In this document: positions 8,022 through 16,338 of the stretch, piece after piece
Numbering within the stretch: the stretch's first letter is position 1
Layout of the letters: every line of letters starts with the position of its first letter
Assembly: GCF_025153475.1 (NCBI RefSeq)
Contig: NZ_JANZXA010000003.1
Location: 124,001 to 188,000, forward strand
Direction: 5' to 3'
DNA: 64,000 nucleotides
DNA from: Novosphingobium mangrovisedimenti
GTDB taxonomy: Bacteria > Pseudomonadota > Alphaproteobacteria > Sphingomonadales > Sphingomonadaceae
Position numbers and translations under genes: made by a program
Notes under the pieces: generated by a model
What the model saw: only the letters and a program-made list of their open reading frames with translations
Told to the model about the DNA's origin: nothing
Databases searched by the model: none

Positions 8022-9875
8022 ATGATCAAATCCCTCCTTATCGCCAACCGTGGCGAAATCGCCTGCCGGGTCATTCGCACCGCGCGCAGCCTCGGCATTC
8101 GCACGATTGCCGTCTATTCCGATGCCGACGCGCAGGCGCTGCATGTGCGCGAGGCCGACGAAGCCGTGCACATCGGCCCGGCGCCAACGCGCGAGTCCTA
8201 TCTTGTCGGCGAGAAGATCATCGCGGCCGCCAAGTCGACCGGCGCCGAGGCGATCCACCCTGGCTATGGCTTCCTGTCCGAGAATGCCGCGTTCGCGCAG
8301 GCCGTCATGGATGCCGGGATCGTCTGGGTCGGGCCGAATCCCTCGTCGATCACAGCGATGGGCCTCAAGGATGCGGCCAAGAAGCTCATGGCCGATGCCG
8401 GGGTGCCGGTGACGCCGGGCTACATGGGTGAGGACCAGTCGCCGGGCGTGCTGGCCGACGAGGCGGGCAAGATCGGCTATCCGGTGCTGATCAAGGCCGT
8501 CGCGGGCGGCGGCGGCAAGGGCATGCGTCTTGTCGAGAGCGAAGAGGACTTCGCCGACGCGCTGACCTCGTGCAAGCGCGAGGCGGCATCGTCGTTCGGC
8601 AACGACCACGTGCTGATCGAGAAGTACATCGCCTCGCCCCGCCACATCGAAGTGCAGGTCTTCGGCGACAAGCACGGCAATGTCGTTCATCTCTTCGAGC
8701 GCGACTGCTCGCTGCAGCGCCGCCACCAGAAGGTGATCGAGGAAGCCCCGGCACCGGGCATGAATGCGGCGACGCGCGAGGCGCTTTGTGCTGCGGCCGT
8801 GCGTGCGGCACAGGCGGTCGACTATGTCGGCGCGGGCACGATCGAGTTCATCGCCGATGGCTCGGGCAAGCTTGCGGCGGACAAGATCTGGTTCATGGAA
8901 ATGAACACCCGTCTGCAGGTGGAACACCCCGTTACCGAGGAGATCACCGGGGTCGATCTGGTCGAATGGCAGCTGCGTGTCGCCAGCGGCGAACCGCTGC
9001 CGATGAGCCAGGAAGACCTGACCATCGACGGCTGGGCGATGGAAGCGCGCCTCTATGCCGAGGACCCGGCCAAGGGCTTCCTCCCCAGCATCGGCACGCT
9101 CGAATTGCTGCAGTTCGGCGATGCCGAGGGTGGGCGCATCGACACAGGTGTTTACGAAGGCGCGGAAGTTTCGTCGCACTACGATCCGATGATCGCCAAG
9201 GTCATCGCCTGGGGCGAGGATCGCGACGAAGCGCGCGAGCGCTTGGGCGAAATGCTGCAGGACAGCGCGGTCTGGCCGGTGAAGACGAACGCCTCGTTCC
9301 TGGTGAAGGCGCTGGAGCATCCGGACTTCGCGGCGGGCAAGGTCGATACCGGCCTGATCGGCCGCGACGGTGAAGCCATGGGCGAGCCGCCGGTCCCGTC
9401 GGACGATGTGCTGCAGCGTGCCGCCGATGCGCTGGTTCCGGTCACCGACATGGCGGGCTTCCGTCTCAACGCCGCGCCCCGGCGCGCTGCGTGGTTCCTG
9501 CTCGATGGCGAGAAGGTCGAGATCGAACTGACCGGCGAAGGTTCAGAAGAGCCCGCCACCGGCGTGCTGGTCACCGAGCAGGGGCAGGCCTGGCTGCTCT
9601 CGTCCTGGCGTCACGACGCCGCGCATGGCGCGGCCGATGGATCGGGCGCGATCGTCGCGCCGATGCCGGGCAAGGTCATCTCGGTCGAGGTCGAGAAGGG
9701 CGACACGGTCACCAAGGGCCAGAAGCTGCTCACGCTCGAGGCGATGAAGATGGAGCACACGCTGACCGCGCCGTTCGACGGCACGGTGGCCGAACTCAAC
9801 GCCAGTGCGGGCCAGCAGGTGCAGGTCGATGCGCTGTTGGTGAAGATCGAGGAAGACGCCGAACAGGAGGCGTGA
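8022..9875 (+). CDS. Acyl-CoA carboxylase biotin carboxylase/BCCP (alpha) subunit, probably methylcrotonyl-CoA carboxylase
   Basis: 617-residue protein. The N-terminal biotin carboxylase starts LLIANRGEIACRVIRTARSLG; the ATP-grasp glycine loop AGGGGKGMR is at 161-169; QVFGDKHGNVVHLFERDCSLQRRHQKVIEE and EMNTRLQVEHPVTE follow. A C-terminal biotinyl domain has EAMKMEH with the biotin-accepting Lys at about residue 576. It pairs with the beta subunit at 5866-7467. The stop TGA is followed directly by the ATG of the GFA-family gene, so the downstream genes form an operon with it. Specificity (methylcrotonyl- versus geranyl- or propionyl-CoA) is inferred from the beta subunit. Confidence 0.9.
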   Translation: MIKSLLIANRGEIACRVIRTARSLGIRTIAVYSDADAQALHVREADEAVHIGPAPTRESYLVGEKIIAAAKSTGAEAIHPGYGFLSENAAFAQAVMDAGIVWVGPNPSSITAMGLKDAAKKLMADAGVPVTPGYMGEDQSPGVLADEAGKIGYPVLIKAVAGGGGKGMRLVESEEDFADALTSCKREAASSFGNDHVLIEKYIASPRHIEVQVFGDKHGNVVHLFERDCSLQRRHQKVIEEAPAPGMNAATREALCAAAVRAAQAVDYVGAGTIEFIADGSGKLAADKIWFMEMNTRLQVEHPVTEEITGVDLVEWQLRVASGEPLPMSQEDLTIDGWAMEARLYAEDPAKGFLPSIGTLELLQFGDAEGGRIDTGVYEGAEVSSHYDPMIAKVIAWGEDRDEARERLGEMLQDSAVWPVKTNASFLVKALEHPDFAAGKVDTGLIGRDGEAMGEPPVPSDDVLQRAADALVPVTDMAGFRLNAAPRRAAWFLLDGEKVEIELTGEGSEEPATGVLVTEQGQAWLLSSWRHDAAHGAADGSGAIVAPMPGKVISVEVEKGDTVTKGQKLLTLEAMKMEHTLTAPFDGTVAELNASAGQQVQVDALLVKIEEDAEQEA

Positions 9876-10337
9876 ATGAAACAAGAGCCGGAGGCATACG
9901 CCCATCACTATGCCGGCCGTTGCCACTGCGGCGACGTCCGTGTTGTCCTGCATAGCGACAAGGCGCCCGACACGTTCACACCGCGCGCCGACCAGTGCGG
10001 CTTCTGCGTGCGGCATCGCGTGGCGGCGGTGTCCGATCCCGCGGGGCTGGTGGAGCTGAGCGCGCCGCGCGATCTGGAGCCTTATCGCTTCGGCCTCGGC
10101 ATCACGGATTTCTTCGTGTGCGGGCGATGCGGTGTCTTTGTTGCGGCGGTCTGGCACAAGGACGGCGGGACATGGGCAGTGGTCAACATGCCCGCGCTTG
10201 ATGATCGCGACGGCTTCTCCGCCGAGGCCGTGCCGATGGATTTCGATGGCGAGGATGTCGCGGCACGCGAGGCGCGGAGGCGGCGCAGCTGGACTCCGAC
10301 ACGGCTGACGCTGACGGCGCCGGAGGCGCGCGCGTGA
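9876..10337 (+). CDS. GFA / CENP-V family zinc-binding protein
   Basis: 153 residues with the zinc ligand pattern of glutathione-dependent formaldehyde-activating-like proteins: GRCHCG (Cys16, Cys18), QCGFC (Cys41, Cys44) and VCGRC (Cys82, Cys85). The family fold is a Mss4-like beta tent. Few members have a proven reaction, and true formaldehyde-glutathione ligase activity should not be assumed. AGGAGG precedes the ATG, which follows the carboxylase alpha stop with no gap. Its own stop overlaps the GTG of the acetyltransferase gene by four bases, so the set is translated as one unit. Confidence 0.85.
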   Translation: MKQEPEAYAHHYAGRCHCGDVRVVLHSDKAPDTFTPRADQCGFCVRHRVAAVSDPAGLVELSAPRDLEPYRFGLGITDFFVCGRCGVFVAAVWHKDGGTWAVVNMPALDDRDGFSAEAVPMDFDGEDVAAREARRRRSWTPTRLTLTAPEARA

Positions 10338-10795
10338 CGGGCCTCGTCATGCGCGATGCGCGCGAGGAGGATCTGCCGGCCATTGTCGCGATGCTGGCCG
10401 ACGACGAATTCGGCCGGGCGCGCGAGGATGCCTCGCTCCCGCTCGATCCGGGCTATGTTGCGGCCTTCCGCGCCATCGACGGGTCGGACCGGCAGCGGCT
10501 GATCGTCGCGGAGCTGGATGGCCGGCTCGTCGGCACGCTGCAGCTCGGTTTTCTCGCGGGCCTTTCGATGCATGGCGCTTGGCGCGGACTGATCGAGGCG
10601 GTGCGCATCGATGGCAGCCTGCGCGGCCGGGGGCTGGGTTCGCAGCTCGTCGAATGGGCCGTCGGGGAATGCCGCGCGCGGGGCTGCATGCTGGTGCAGC
10701 TGACGTCGCACCGTGACCGCGCCGACGCACACCGTTTCTACGAACGACTGGGCTGGGAGCAGAGCCACGCCGGCTTCAAGCTCAAGCTCGATTGA
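10334..10795 (+). CDS. GNAT family N-acetyltransferase
   Basis: 153 residues with a complete GNAT fold: an N-terminal MRDAREEDLPAIVAML helix pair, the RGRGLG acetyl-CoA pyrophosphate loop at 97-102 and a C-terminal DAHRFYERLGWEQSHAGFKLKL motif B. It starts with GTG in the GTGA overlap with the preceding gene. The substrate is unknown; the fold and cofactor are clear. Confidence 0.88.
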   Translation: MTGLVMRDAREEDLPAIVAMLADDEFGRAREDASLPLDPGYVAAFRAIDGSDRQRLIVAELDGRLVGTLQLGFLAGLSMHGAWRGLIEAVRIDGSLRGRGLGSQLVEWAVGECRARGCMLVQLTSHRDRADAHRFYERLGWEQSHAGFKLKLD

Positions 10796-10813
10796 CAGGT
10801 AAAGGATGCAAGG

Positions 10814-11266
10814 ATGCCCGGAAGGTTTTTCGACGAATGGAACGTGGGTGACAGGCTCGTCCATCAGCCCAGCCGCACGGTCACTGAAACCGATAACCTG
10901 ATGTTCTCGGCGATGACGCACAACATGCAGCCGCTGCACCTCGATGCCGAGGCGGCGAAGGCCAGCGAGTTCGGTCAGATCCTGGTGAACTCGACTTTCA
11001 CCTTCAGTCTTGCGGTGGGCCTGTCGATCGCGGACACCACGGTGGGCACGCTGGTCGCCAATCTCGGTTTCGACAAGGTGGTTACACCCAAGCCGACCTT
11101 CATCGGCGACACGCTCACCTGTTCGAGCGAAGTGGTGGAGATGCGCGAAAGCAAGTCGCGCCCGACGCAGGGCATTGTCGTGTTCAAGCACGAGCTGACC
11201 AACCAGCGCGGCGAAACGGCGCTCTCGATGCTGCGCACCGTGCTGCTGAAGAAGAAGGGGGCGTAA
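10814..11266 (+). CDS. MaoC family dehydratase
   Basis: 150-residue single hot-dog protein. The sequence DEWNVGDRLVHQPSRTVTETDNLMFSAMTHNMQPLHLDAE carries the hydratase-2 type Asp/His pattern in a form like mesaconyl-CoA / beta-methylmalyl-CoA dehydratase relatives. It probably adds or removes water on a branched enoyl-CoA. It is the last gene of the carboxylase operon, 18 bp after the acetyltransferase, which fits a shared role in acyl-CoA catabolism. The exact substrate is inferred only. Confidence 0.85.
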   Translation: MPGRFFDEWNVGDRLVHQPSRTVTETDNLMFSAMTHNMQPLHLDAEAAKASEFGQILVNSTFTFSLAVGLSIADTTVGTLVANLGFDKVVTPKPTFIGDTLTCSSEVVEMRESKSRPTQGIVVFKHELTNQRGETALSMLRTVLLKKKGA

Positions 11267-11300
11267 GGCCCTCTCAGAGACCGGACGCAAAACCTCCCAA

Positions 11301-11379
11301 TCGTCGCCCCAGCGAAGGCTGGGACCGCTTTCGGCCTCGCGCCATGCCCGCAACGATCCCAGCCTGCGCTGGGATGACG
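11301..11379. repeat. Palindromic intergenic repeat, family B
   Basis: Imperfect 24-25-bp inverted ends (CGTCGCCCCAGCGAAGGCTGGGACC and its mirror GATCCCAGCCTGCGCTGGGATGACG) surround a roughly 30-bp centre. The right arm itself forms CCCAGC-CTGC-GCTGGG and is followed after a few bases by TTTTT, so it may terminate transcription from the MaoC side. It lies between convergent genes. Confidence 0.8.
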
Positions 11380-11405
11380 CTTTTTCCTAGATCCCGCCTC
11401 GCTGC

Positions 11406-12206
11406 TTACCCCGACATCTGCTCGCTGAGCATGCGCGCCGCGTTCTGCAGCGCGGCTTTCAGGCGCGGCAGGTTCTCGCCGCGCACCCCGGCGCCGAGGC
11501 CGATTGCGACGAGTGCGTGACTGGGGCGGACACCGTCCTCGCGCCCGCCTTTCCAGACTGGCGCGGCGATCACGGTGACGCCCGAGATATAGTGCCCGGC
11601 ATCGACGGCCACGCCCGTCTCGCGGGCATCCTCGACTTGCGCCTTCCACTCTTCCCAGCTGGGCGCTTCTTCCCAGCGCAGCTTCTCGAAGCGCGGCTTC
11701 AGCTCGCTGTCCGGGTAATTGCCGAAGGCCGCGATGCAGCGGCCGGTGGCGGAAACCAGCGCGGGAAAGCGGCTGCCGACTTGTGTGGAAAGCTGAAAGT
11801 TCTGGTTCGACTGCGACATGGCCGTCACGATGATGTGATTGAGGCCGAAGACCTGCACGCCCAGCGTGGTCAGGCCGAATTCCTGGCTGATGCGGTCGAG
11901 CGCGGGCTGGGCGAGATCGTTGAACCGGTCGCGCCGCAGCCAGTTTCGCGCCAGCGTCAGGACCCCGGAATCGAGCGTGTAGCGCTTGGTCGAGGGATCG
12001 AAGGCGACCAGTTCCTCCGCCACCAGCGCCCGCAGGACATAGAGACAAGTGCTCGGCACCAGTCCGAGCTCGCGGGCGATGGCCTGTACGCCGAGTGGCG
12101 CGTCGTTCTTTCCCAGCAGGCGGAGGACGGCCGCTGCGCGCGAAATGGCAGGGGCCTTGCTGGCCTTCACGGGGTCCGTGGGCAGGGTGTCGGGCGTGTC
12201 GATCAT
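11406..12206 (-). CDS. IclR family transcriptional regulator
   Basis: 266 residues. The N-terminal winged helix (about 20-85) reads AISRAAAVLRLLGKNDAPLGVQAIARELGLVPSTCLYVLRALVAEELV, followed by the IclR effector domain with PALVSATGRCIAAFG and AAPVWKGGREDG. It is divergent from the acyl-CoA synthetase gene across 122 bp, making that synthetase and the genes behind it the natural targets. Two overlapping palindromes cover its start codon and suggest autoregulation. The ligand is unknown, probably an aromatic or acyl compound. Confidence 0.93.
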   Translation of the reverse strand: MIDTPDTLPTDPVKASKAPAISRAAAVLRLLGKNDAPLGVQAIARELGLVPSTCLYVLRALVAEELVAFDPSTKRYTLDSGVLTLARNWLRRDRFNDLAQPALDRISQEFGLTTLGVQVFGLNHIIVTAMSQSNQNFQLSTQVGSRFPALVSATGRCIAAFGNYPDSELKPRFEKLRWEEAPSWEEWKAQVEDARETGVAVDAGHYISGVTVIAAPVWKGGREDGVRPSHALVAIGLGAGVRGENLPRLKAALQNAARMLSEQMSG

Positions 12207-12232
12207 TCAATATGTTGAATAGCATTCAATAT
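12204..12232. promoter_or_regulatory. Candidate IclR operator with overlapping palindromes
   Basis: Within this AT-rich stretch lie a perfect TTGAAT-AGC-ATTCAA palindrome (12215-12229), an overlapping TTCAA-TATG-TTGAA palindrome (12206-12219) and a CATTCAATAT direct repeat with a 19-bp period (12204, 12223). The first base triplet is the regulator's own start codon. Binding by IclR is inferred. Confidence 0.65.
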
Positions 12233-12328
12233 TTGCAATAACAAGCCGAATATGCCATTGCGCCCTCCAACAAGTGGACAGGGCGCGAATCGTTCACCGC
12301 GGTGCGCTCCGAAACGGGAGAGCCTTTG

Positions 12329-13918
12329 GTGAAGCTGACCGATTACACGAGCTATGCCGACGCGCAGGCGCACGCCTCTTCGGCCGCGCTCTGGGAGCTG
12401 TTCGACGGCGATCGTGAACACCTGAACATCGCGCACGAGTGCATCACGCGTCATGCCGATGGCTCGGGCCGTCCGGCGGTGCGCATTGCCCATGCTGATG
12501 GCCACGACGAGATTCTGAGCTTCGATACGATTTCGGCCGGCGCCGCGCAGTTCGCGCACTGGCTCGATGCCGAAGGCGTGAAGCCCGGCGAGCGGATCGC
12601 CTTCATGCTCGAGCCTTCGCTGCCTTTCTATGTCTGCCTGTTCGGCGCGATGCAGACGGGCGCGATCTCGGTGCCGCTGTTCACGCTGTTCGGCCCCGAT
12701 GCGCTGCGTCTGCGCGTGGGCGACTGCAATCCCTCGATCCTGATCACCAATGCCGAGAAGGCGGAGCTTGCCCGCTCGGTCGCCAACGAGGACGGCACCC
12801 CGCGCGTCATCGTCGCGGACGAGGCGTTCCTCGCCTCGCTGAAGGATCTGCCGACGACCTACACGCCGAAGACCAAGGCCAGTGACATGGCCGTCTTCCA
12901 GTACACCAGCGGCACCACGCGCGAACTGCCCGAGGCGGTCAAGCACTCGCACAAGACGCTCGTCACGCTGATGTTCGCCGCGCTTTACGGCACCGGCATC
13001 CGTCCCAAAACGGCCAACAGGGCGGGTGACGAGTTCTTCTGCCCGTCCTCGCCGGCCTGGGGTCATGGCCTGTGGCACGGCACGCTCGCGCCGCTGGCGA
13101 TGGGCGTGACCACCGGCACGTTCGCGGGCCGCTTTGATCCGGTCCGCCTGATGAAGGCGCTGGACGACTTCAAGATCACCAATATGTCGGCTGCCGCCAC
13201 CCACTACCGCATGATGAAGAACAGCGGGAAGGGCGGCGACTTCACGTTCCATTTCAAGAAGCTGTCGTTCACCGGCGAGCCGATCGATCCGGCCACGCTC
13301 GAATGGATCGACGAGTACTTCAAGGTCCCGGCCTGCTCGATGTACGGCACCACCGAAATCGGCGTGGTGCTGGTGAACTATCCGGGCGCCGAGGATTTCA
13401 TGGTGAAGCCCGGCTCGCTGGGCAAGCCGGTTCCCGGCCAGAAGCTGGAGGTCCACCGCCCCGACGGCACTGTGTGTGATTCGGGCGAGATCGGCGAACT
13501 GATGCTCTGGCGCGGCGGCGGCTGGATGACCACCAAGGATCGCGCCAAGTCGGACGAGGACGGCTACCTCTATCACTGCGGCCGTGCCGACGACGTGATC
13601 ATCTCGGCGGGCTGGACGATGTCCGCGGTCGAGATCGAGAACACCATGCTGCGTCACGAGAACGTGCTCGAATGCGGCGTGATCGGCGTGCCCGACGAGA
13701 AGCGCGGCCAGGTCGTGAAGGCCTTCGTCGTCGCCAATTGCGAAGGCAGCGATGCGCTGACCAAGGAATTGCAGGAATTCACCCGCGAGCGGCTTGCCCA
13801 GCATGAATTCCCGCGCATCGTTGAATACGTTTCCGAACTGCCCAAGAACCCGGCGGGCAAGGTCCACCGCAAGAAGCTGCGCGACCTCGAAGCCGAGCGC
13901 GCGGGGGTGGCACAATGA
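12329..13918 (+). CDS. AMP-dependent acyl-CoA synthetase/ligase
   Basis: 529-residue ANL-superfamily adenylating enzyme. The P-loop motif reads YTSGTTRELPEAVKHSH, A5 is MYGTTEIG, and the hinge region is LYHCGRADDVIISAGWTMSAVEIE, with the C-terminal catalytic lysine in NPAGKVHRKKL. It resembles medium-chain/benzoate-type CoA ligases. The GTG at 12329 is chosen over an in-frame GTG at 12302 because GGGAG lies about 8 nt before it. It heads a run of acyl-CoA genes and is divergent from the IclR regulator. Substrate is unknown; the cluster suggests a cyclic or branched carboxylic acid. Confidence 0.9.
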   Translation: MKLTDYTSYADAQAHASSAALWELFDGDREHLNIAHECITRHADGSGRPAVRIAHADGHDEILSFDTISAGAAQFAHWLDAEGVKPGERIAFMLEPSLPFYVCLFGAMQTGAISVPLFTLFGPDALRLRVGDCNPSILITNAEKAELARSVANEDGTPRVIVADEAFLASLKDLPTTYTPKTKASDMAVFQYTSGTTRELPEAVKHSHKTLVTLMFAALYGTGIRPKTANRAGDEFFCPSSPAWGHGLWHGTLAPLAMGVTTGTFAGRFDPVRLMKALDDFKITNMSAAATHYRMMKNSGKGGDFTFHFKKLSFTGEPIDPATLEWIDEYFKVPACSMYGTTEIGVVLVNYPGAEDFMVKPGSLGKPVPGQKLEVHRPDGTVCDSGEIGELMLWRGGGWMTTKDRAKSDEDGYLYHCGRADDVIISAGWTMSAVEIENTMLRHENVLECGVIGVPDEKRGQVVKAFVVANCEGSDALTKELQEFTRERLAQHEFPRIVEYVSELPKNPAGKVHRKKLRDLEAERAGVAQ

Positions 13919-13921
13919 ATT

Positions 13922-14007
13922 TCGTCATTGCGAGCGTAGCGAAGCAATCCAGGGTGGTTTGCCCGTCTCTGGATTGCCGCGTCGGCTTCGCCTCCTCGCA
14001 ATGACGA
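13922..14007. repeat. Palindromic intergenic repeat, family A, copy 2
   Basis: TCGTCATTGCGAG...CTCGCAATGACGA ends with the internal GCAATCCAG / CTGGATTGC pair. It begins 4 bp after the synthetase stop and separates it from the downstream dehydratase gene on the same strand. Confidence 0.92.
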
Positions 14008-14062
14008 TTGTTTGAGATCGATCGAACCTGGAATTTCAAAAGTTTTTGAGGAGCCAAGAAAA

Positions 14063-15187
14063 ATGTCAGCCAAATTCCCCAAGATCACCGAGGAAGGCCT
14101 CGACGATCTGCGCAGCCGCATCGGCGTGAAGATCGAGAACACGATCGAACCGTGGAACTACGAAGCCACCCGCGACGCGATCCGTCACTATGCCCACGGC
14201 ATCGGCGACGATAACCCGCTGTGGTGCGATCCCGAGTACGCCGAGAAGACCAAGTACGGCTCGGTCGTGGCGCTGCCTTCGTTCCTGTTCACCACCAGCC
14301 GTATCGTCTCGGGCTACTGCGGTGGTCTCTCGGGCGTCCACGCGATGTGGGCCGGTGCCGACTGGACCTGGGAAAAGCCGGTCCTGCGCAACGACACCAT
14401 CCGCGCCGAGGCCTACCTCAAGGATCTCGTCGAGCACCAGACCAAGTTCGCCGGTCGCTCGTTCCAGCAGATCTATCACGTCGACTTCTTCAACCAGAAC
14501 GGCGACAAGGTTGCCGGCGCCGACAGCTGGGTGTTCCGCACCGACCGTGACGAGGCCCGCGAGCGCGGCACCAAGTACACCGAGGCCCGCGGCCGCGTTG
14601 AGCCCTTCACCCAGGAGCAGCTCGACGAATTCTACGACATCTACGACCAGGAAGAGATCCGCGGCGCCACCCCGCGCTACTTCGAGGACGTGAACGTCGG
14701 CGACAAGCTGCCGCCGATCATGAAGGGCCCGATGACCGTCACCGGCTTCATCTGCTACGCGCAGGGCTGGGGCGGCCTCTATATCCGCGCCAACAAGCTG
14801 GCCTACAAGATGCAGAAGGCGCACCCGGGCCTTGGCATCCGCAACCGCTTCAACGTGCCCGACTGCCCCGAGCGCGTGCACTGGGACGAAGCCTTCGCTC
14901 TCGAGGTCGGCGCGCCGGGTGCTTACGACTACGGTCCGGAGCGTTGCTCGTGGCTGACGCACCACATGACCAACTGGATCGGCGACGACGGCTTCCTGCA
15001 CAAGTCGAACTGCCAGATCCGTCGGCACAACCCGGACGGTGACGCCATCGTCATCACCGGCGAAGTGACGAAGAAGTTCGAAGAGAACGGCAAGAAGTAC
15101 GTCGAGGTCGAGCAGAAGGCGACCACCCATCGTGGTGAGCTTTCGGCCTTCGGCACGGCCGTTGCGGAACTGCCCAGCAAGGGCTGA
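14063..15187 (+). CDS. FAS1-like dehydratase / MaoC double hot-dog protein
   Basis: 374 residues. The N-terminal half (about 10-170) matches FAS1-like dehydratase domains (RHYAHGIGDDNPLWCDPEYA, PSFLFT), and the C-terminal half is a second hot-dog region with YFEDVNVGDKLPPIMKGPMTVTGFICYAQGWGG. Such proteins hydrate enoyl-CoAs, often branched or side-chain substrates, in actinobacterial and sphingomonad catabolic clusters. The ATG at 14063 has GAGGAG about 9 nt before it; codon use is very biased toward C-ending codons, hinting at strong expression. It follows the synthetase after one repeat element. Confidence 0.85.
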   Translation: MSAKFPKITEEGLDDLRSRIGVKIENTIEPWNYEATRDAIRHYAHGIGDDNPLWCDPEYAEKTKYGSVVALPSFLFTTSRIVSGYCGGLSGVHAMWAGADWTWEKPVLRNDTIRAEAYLKDLVEHQTKFAGRSFQQIYHVDFFNQNGDKVAGADSWVFRTDRDEARERGTKYTEARGRVEPFTQEQLDEFYDIYDQEEIRGATPRYFEDVNVGDKLPPIMKGPMTVTGFICYAQGWGGLYIRANKLAYKMQKAHPGLGIRNRFNVPDCPERVHWDEAFALEVGAPGAYDYGPERCSWLTHHMTNWIGDDGFLHKSNCQIRRHNPDGDAIVITGEVTKKFEENGKKYVEVEQKATTHRGELSAFGTAVAELPSKG

Positions 15188-15311
15188 TCGCGCACCGGCG
15201 ATCTTCGCCGGTACCGGCCTAAAAAAGGGCAATGCGATTTCGGCCCGGGCCTTTACCCAAGGTCCGGGCCGTGTCGTAAATGGCCTGCCAGAAACGTCCG
15301 GAGGAGAGGGC

Positions 15312-16334
15312 ATGGAACAGACCGCGCCAGCCAAGCCGCAATTCGAAGCTAACGGGGACGTTCGAGTCCCGGCCTTCGTGTTGCCCGTTTCGGGCCTCGT
15401 CAGCGAGCCCGCCGCCGAGGCGCAGCGCCGCCGTGCGGCCATGCCCGCGTTCGATACCGTGGGCGAGAACGTCGATGCCGCCACGCGGCGCGAACAGATC
15501 AACGCCTTCATGGCCCCGCAGATCGCGCGTCTGCGCGAGATGTTCGCGGTGAACATCGAGCGCACCGAGATCGGCGGCGTGGAAGTCCTCGACGTGATGC
15601 CTGCCGATGGGAGCCACGATCCGGGCCGCGTGCTGATCAACCTGCACGGCGGTGCCTTCACGGTCGGCTGGGATGGCGTGGCGCTGGTCGAATCCATTCC
15701 GATGGCGGTGCTGGCCGGATACCGCATCGTCAGCGTCAACTATCGCATGGCGCCCGAGCACAAGCACCCGGCGGGCGTGGAAGATGTGGCGGCCGTCTAT
15801 GCCGGACTCCTCGAAGACTATGCGCCCGGCCGGATCGGCATCTATGGCGGCTCGGCCGGCGGTGCGCTCACCGCGCAGGCGGCGGCCTGGCTACCCGCGC
15901 ATGGTTTGCCGCAGGCAGGCGCGATCGGCATCTTCGGGGCAGGCGGCGTGCCGTTCCATGCGGGCGAATCCGCCTGGACCACCGGTTACATCGATGGTTC
16001 GTTCCCGCCGCCGCCCGCCGATGGCAGCGAGCCGGAAGACATCACCCGCGGCTATTTCGACGGCATCGACGAACGCAATGATCCCAGTGCCTGGCCCGGC
16101 TATCACCTCGATACGCTGGCGACCTTTCCGCCCACGCTGATCATCACCGGCACCCGCGCGCTCGATCTCAGTCCCGCGATCTATACCAATTCGCAGCTGC
16201 TCAAGGCCGGCGTGCGTTCGACGCTGATCGTCGGCGAGAGCATGGGCCACTGCTACCACTATCAGGTGACGATGCCCGAGGGCCGCGATGCGGTGGACCA
16301 GATCATCGCCTTTTTCCGACACAACCTGAACTGA
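15312..16334 (+). CDS. Alpha/beta hydrolase (hormone-sensitive lipase-like)
   Basis: 340-residue esterase of the HSL type: oxyanion motif LHGGAF, then YRMAPEHKHPAGVED, nucleophile GGSAGG, and a late His in SMGHCYHY. These enzymes hydrolyse short acyl esters or lactones in the cytoplasm. GGAGAGGG sits right before the chosen ATG. In this cluster it may open a lactone or release an acyl group, which is inference from context. It is followed after 4 bp by the CoA-transferase gene. Confidence 0.88.
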   Translation: MEQTAPAKPQFEANGDVRVPAFVLPVSGLVSEPAAEAQRRRAAMPAFDTVGENVDAATRREQINAFMAPQIARLREMFAVNIERTEIGGVEVLDVMPADGSHDPGRVLINLHGGAFTVGWDGVALVESIPMAVLAGYRIVSVNYRMAPEHKHPAGVEDVAAVYAGLLEDYAPGRIGIYGGSAGGALTAQAAAWLPAHGLPQAGAIGIFGAGGVPFHAGESAWTTGYIDGSFPPPPADGSEPEDITRGYFDGIDERNDPSAWPGYHLDTLATFPPTLIITGTRALDLSPAIYTNSQLLKAGVRSTLIVGESMGHCYHYQVTMPEGRDAVDQIIAFFRHNLN

Positions 16335-16338
16335 GCTT

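Noticed and set aside
12203..13915. 570-codon minus-strand frame opposite the acyl-CoA synthetase
   Set aside because: Antisense to a gene with all ANL motifs; its composition is His/Arg/Ala-biased and it has no domain.
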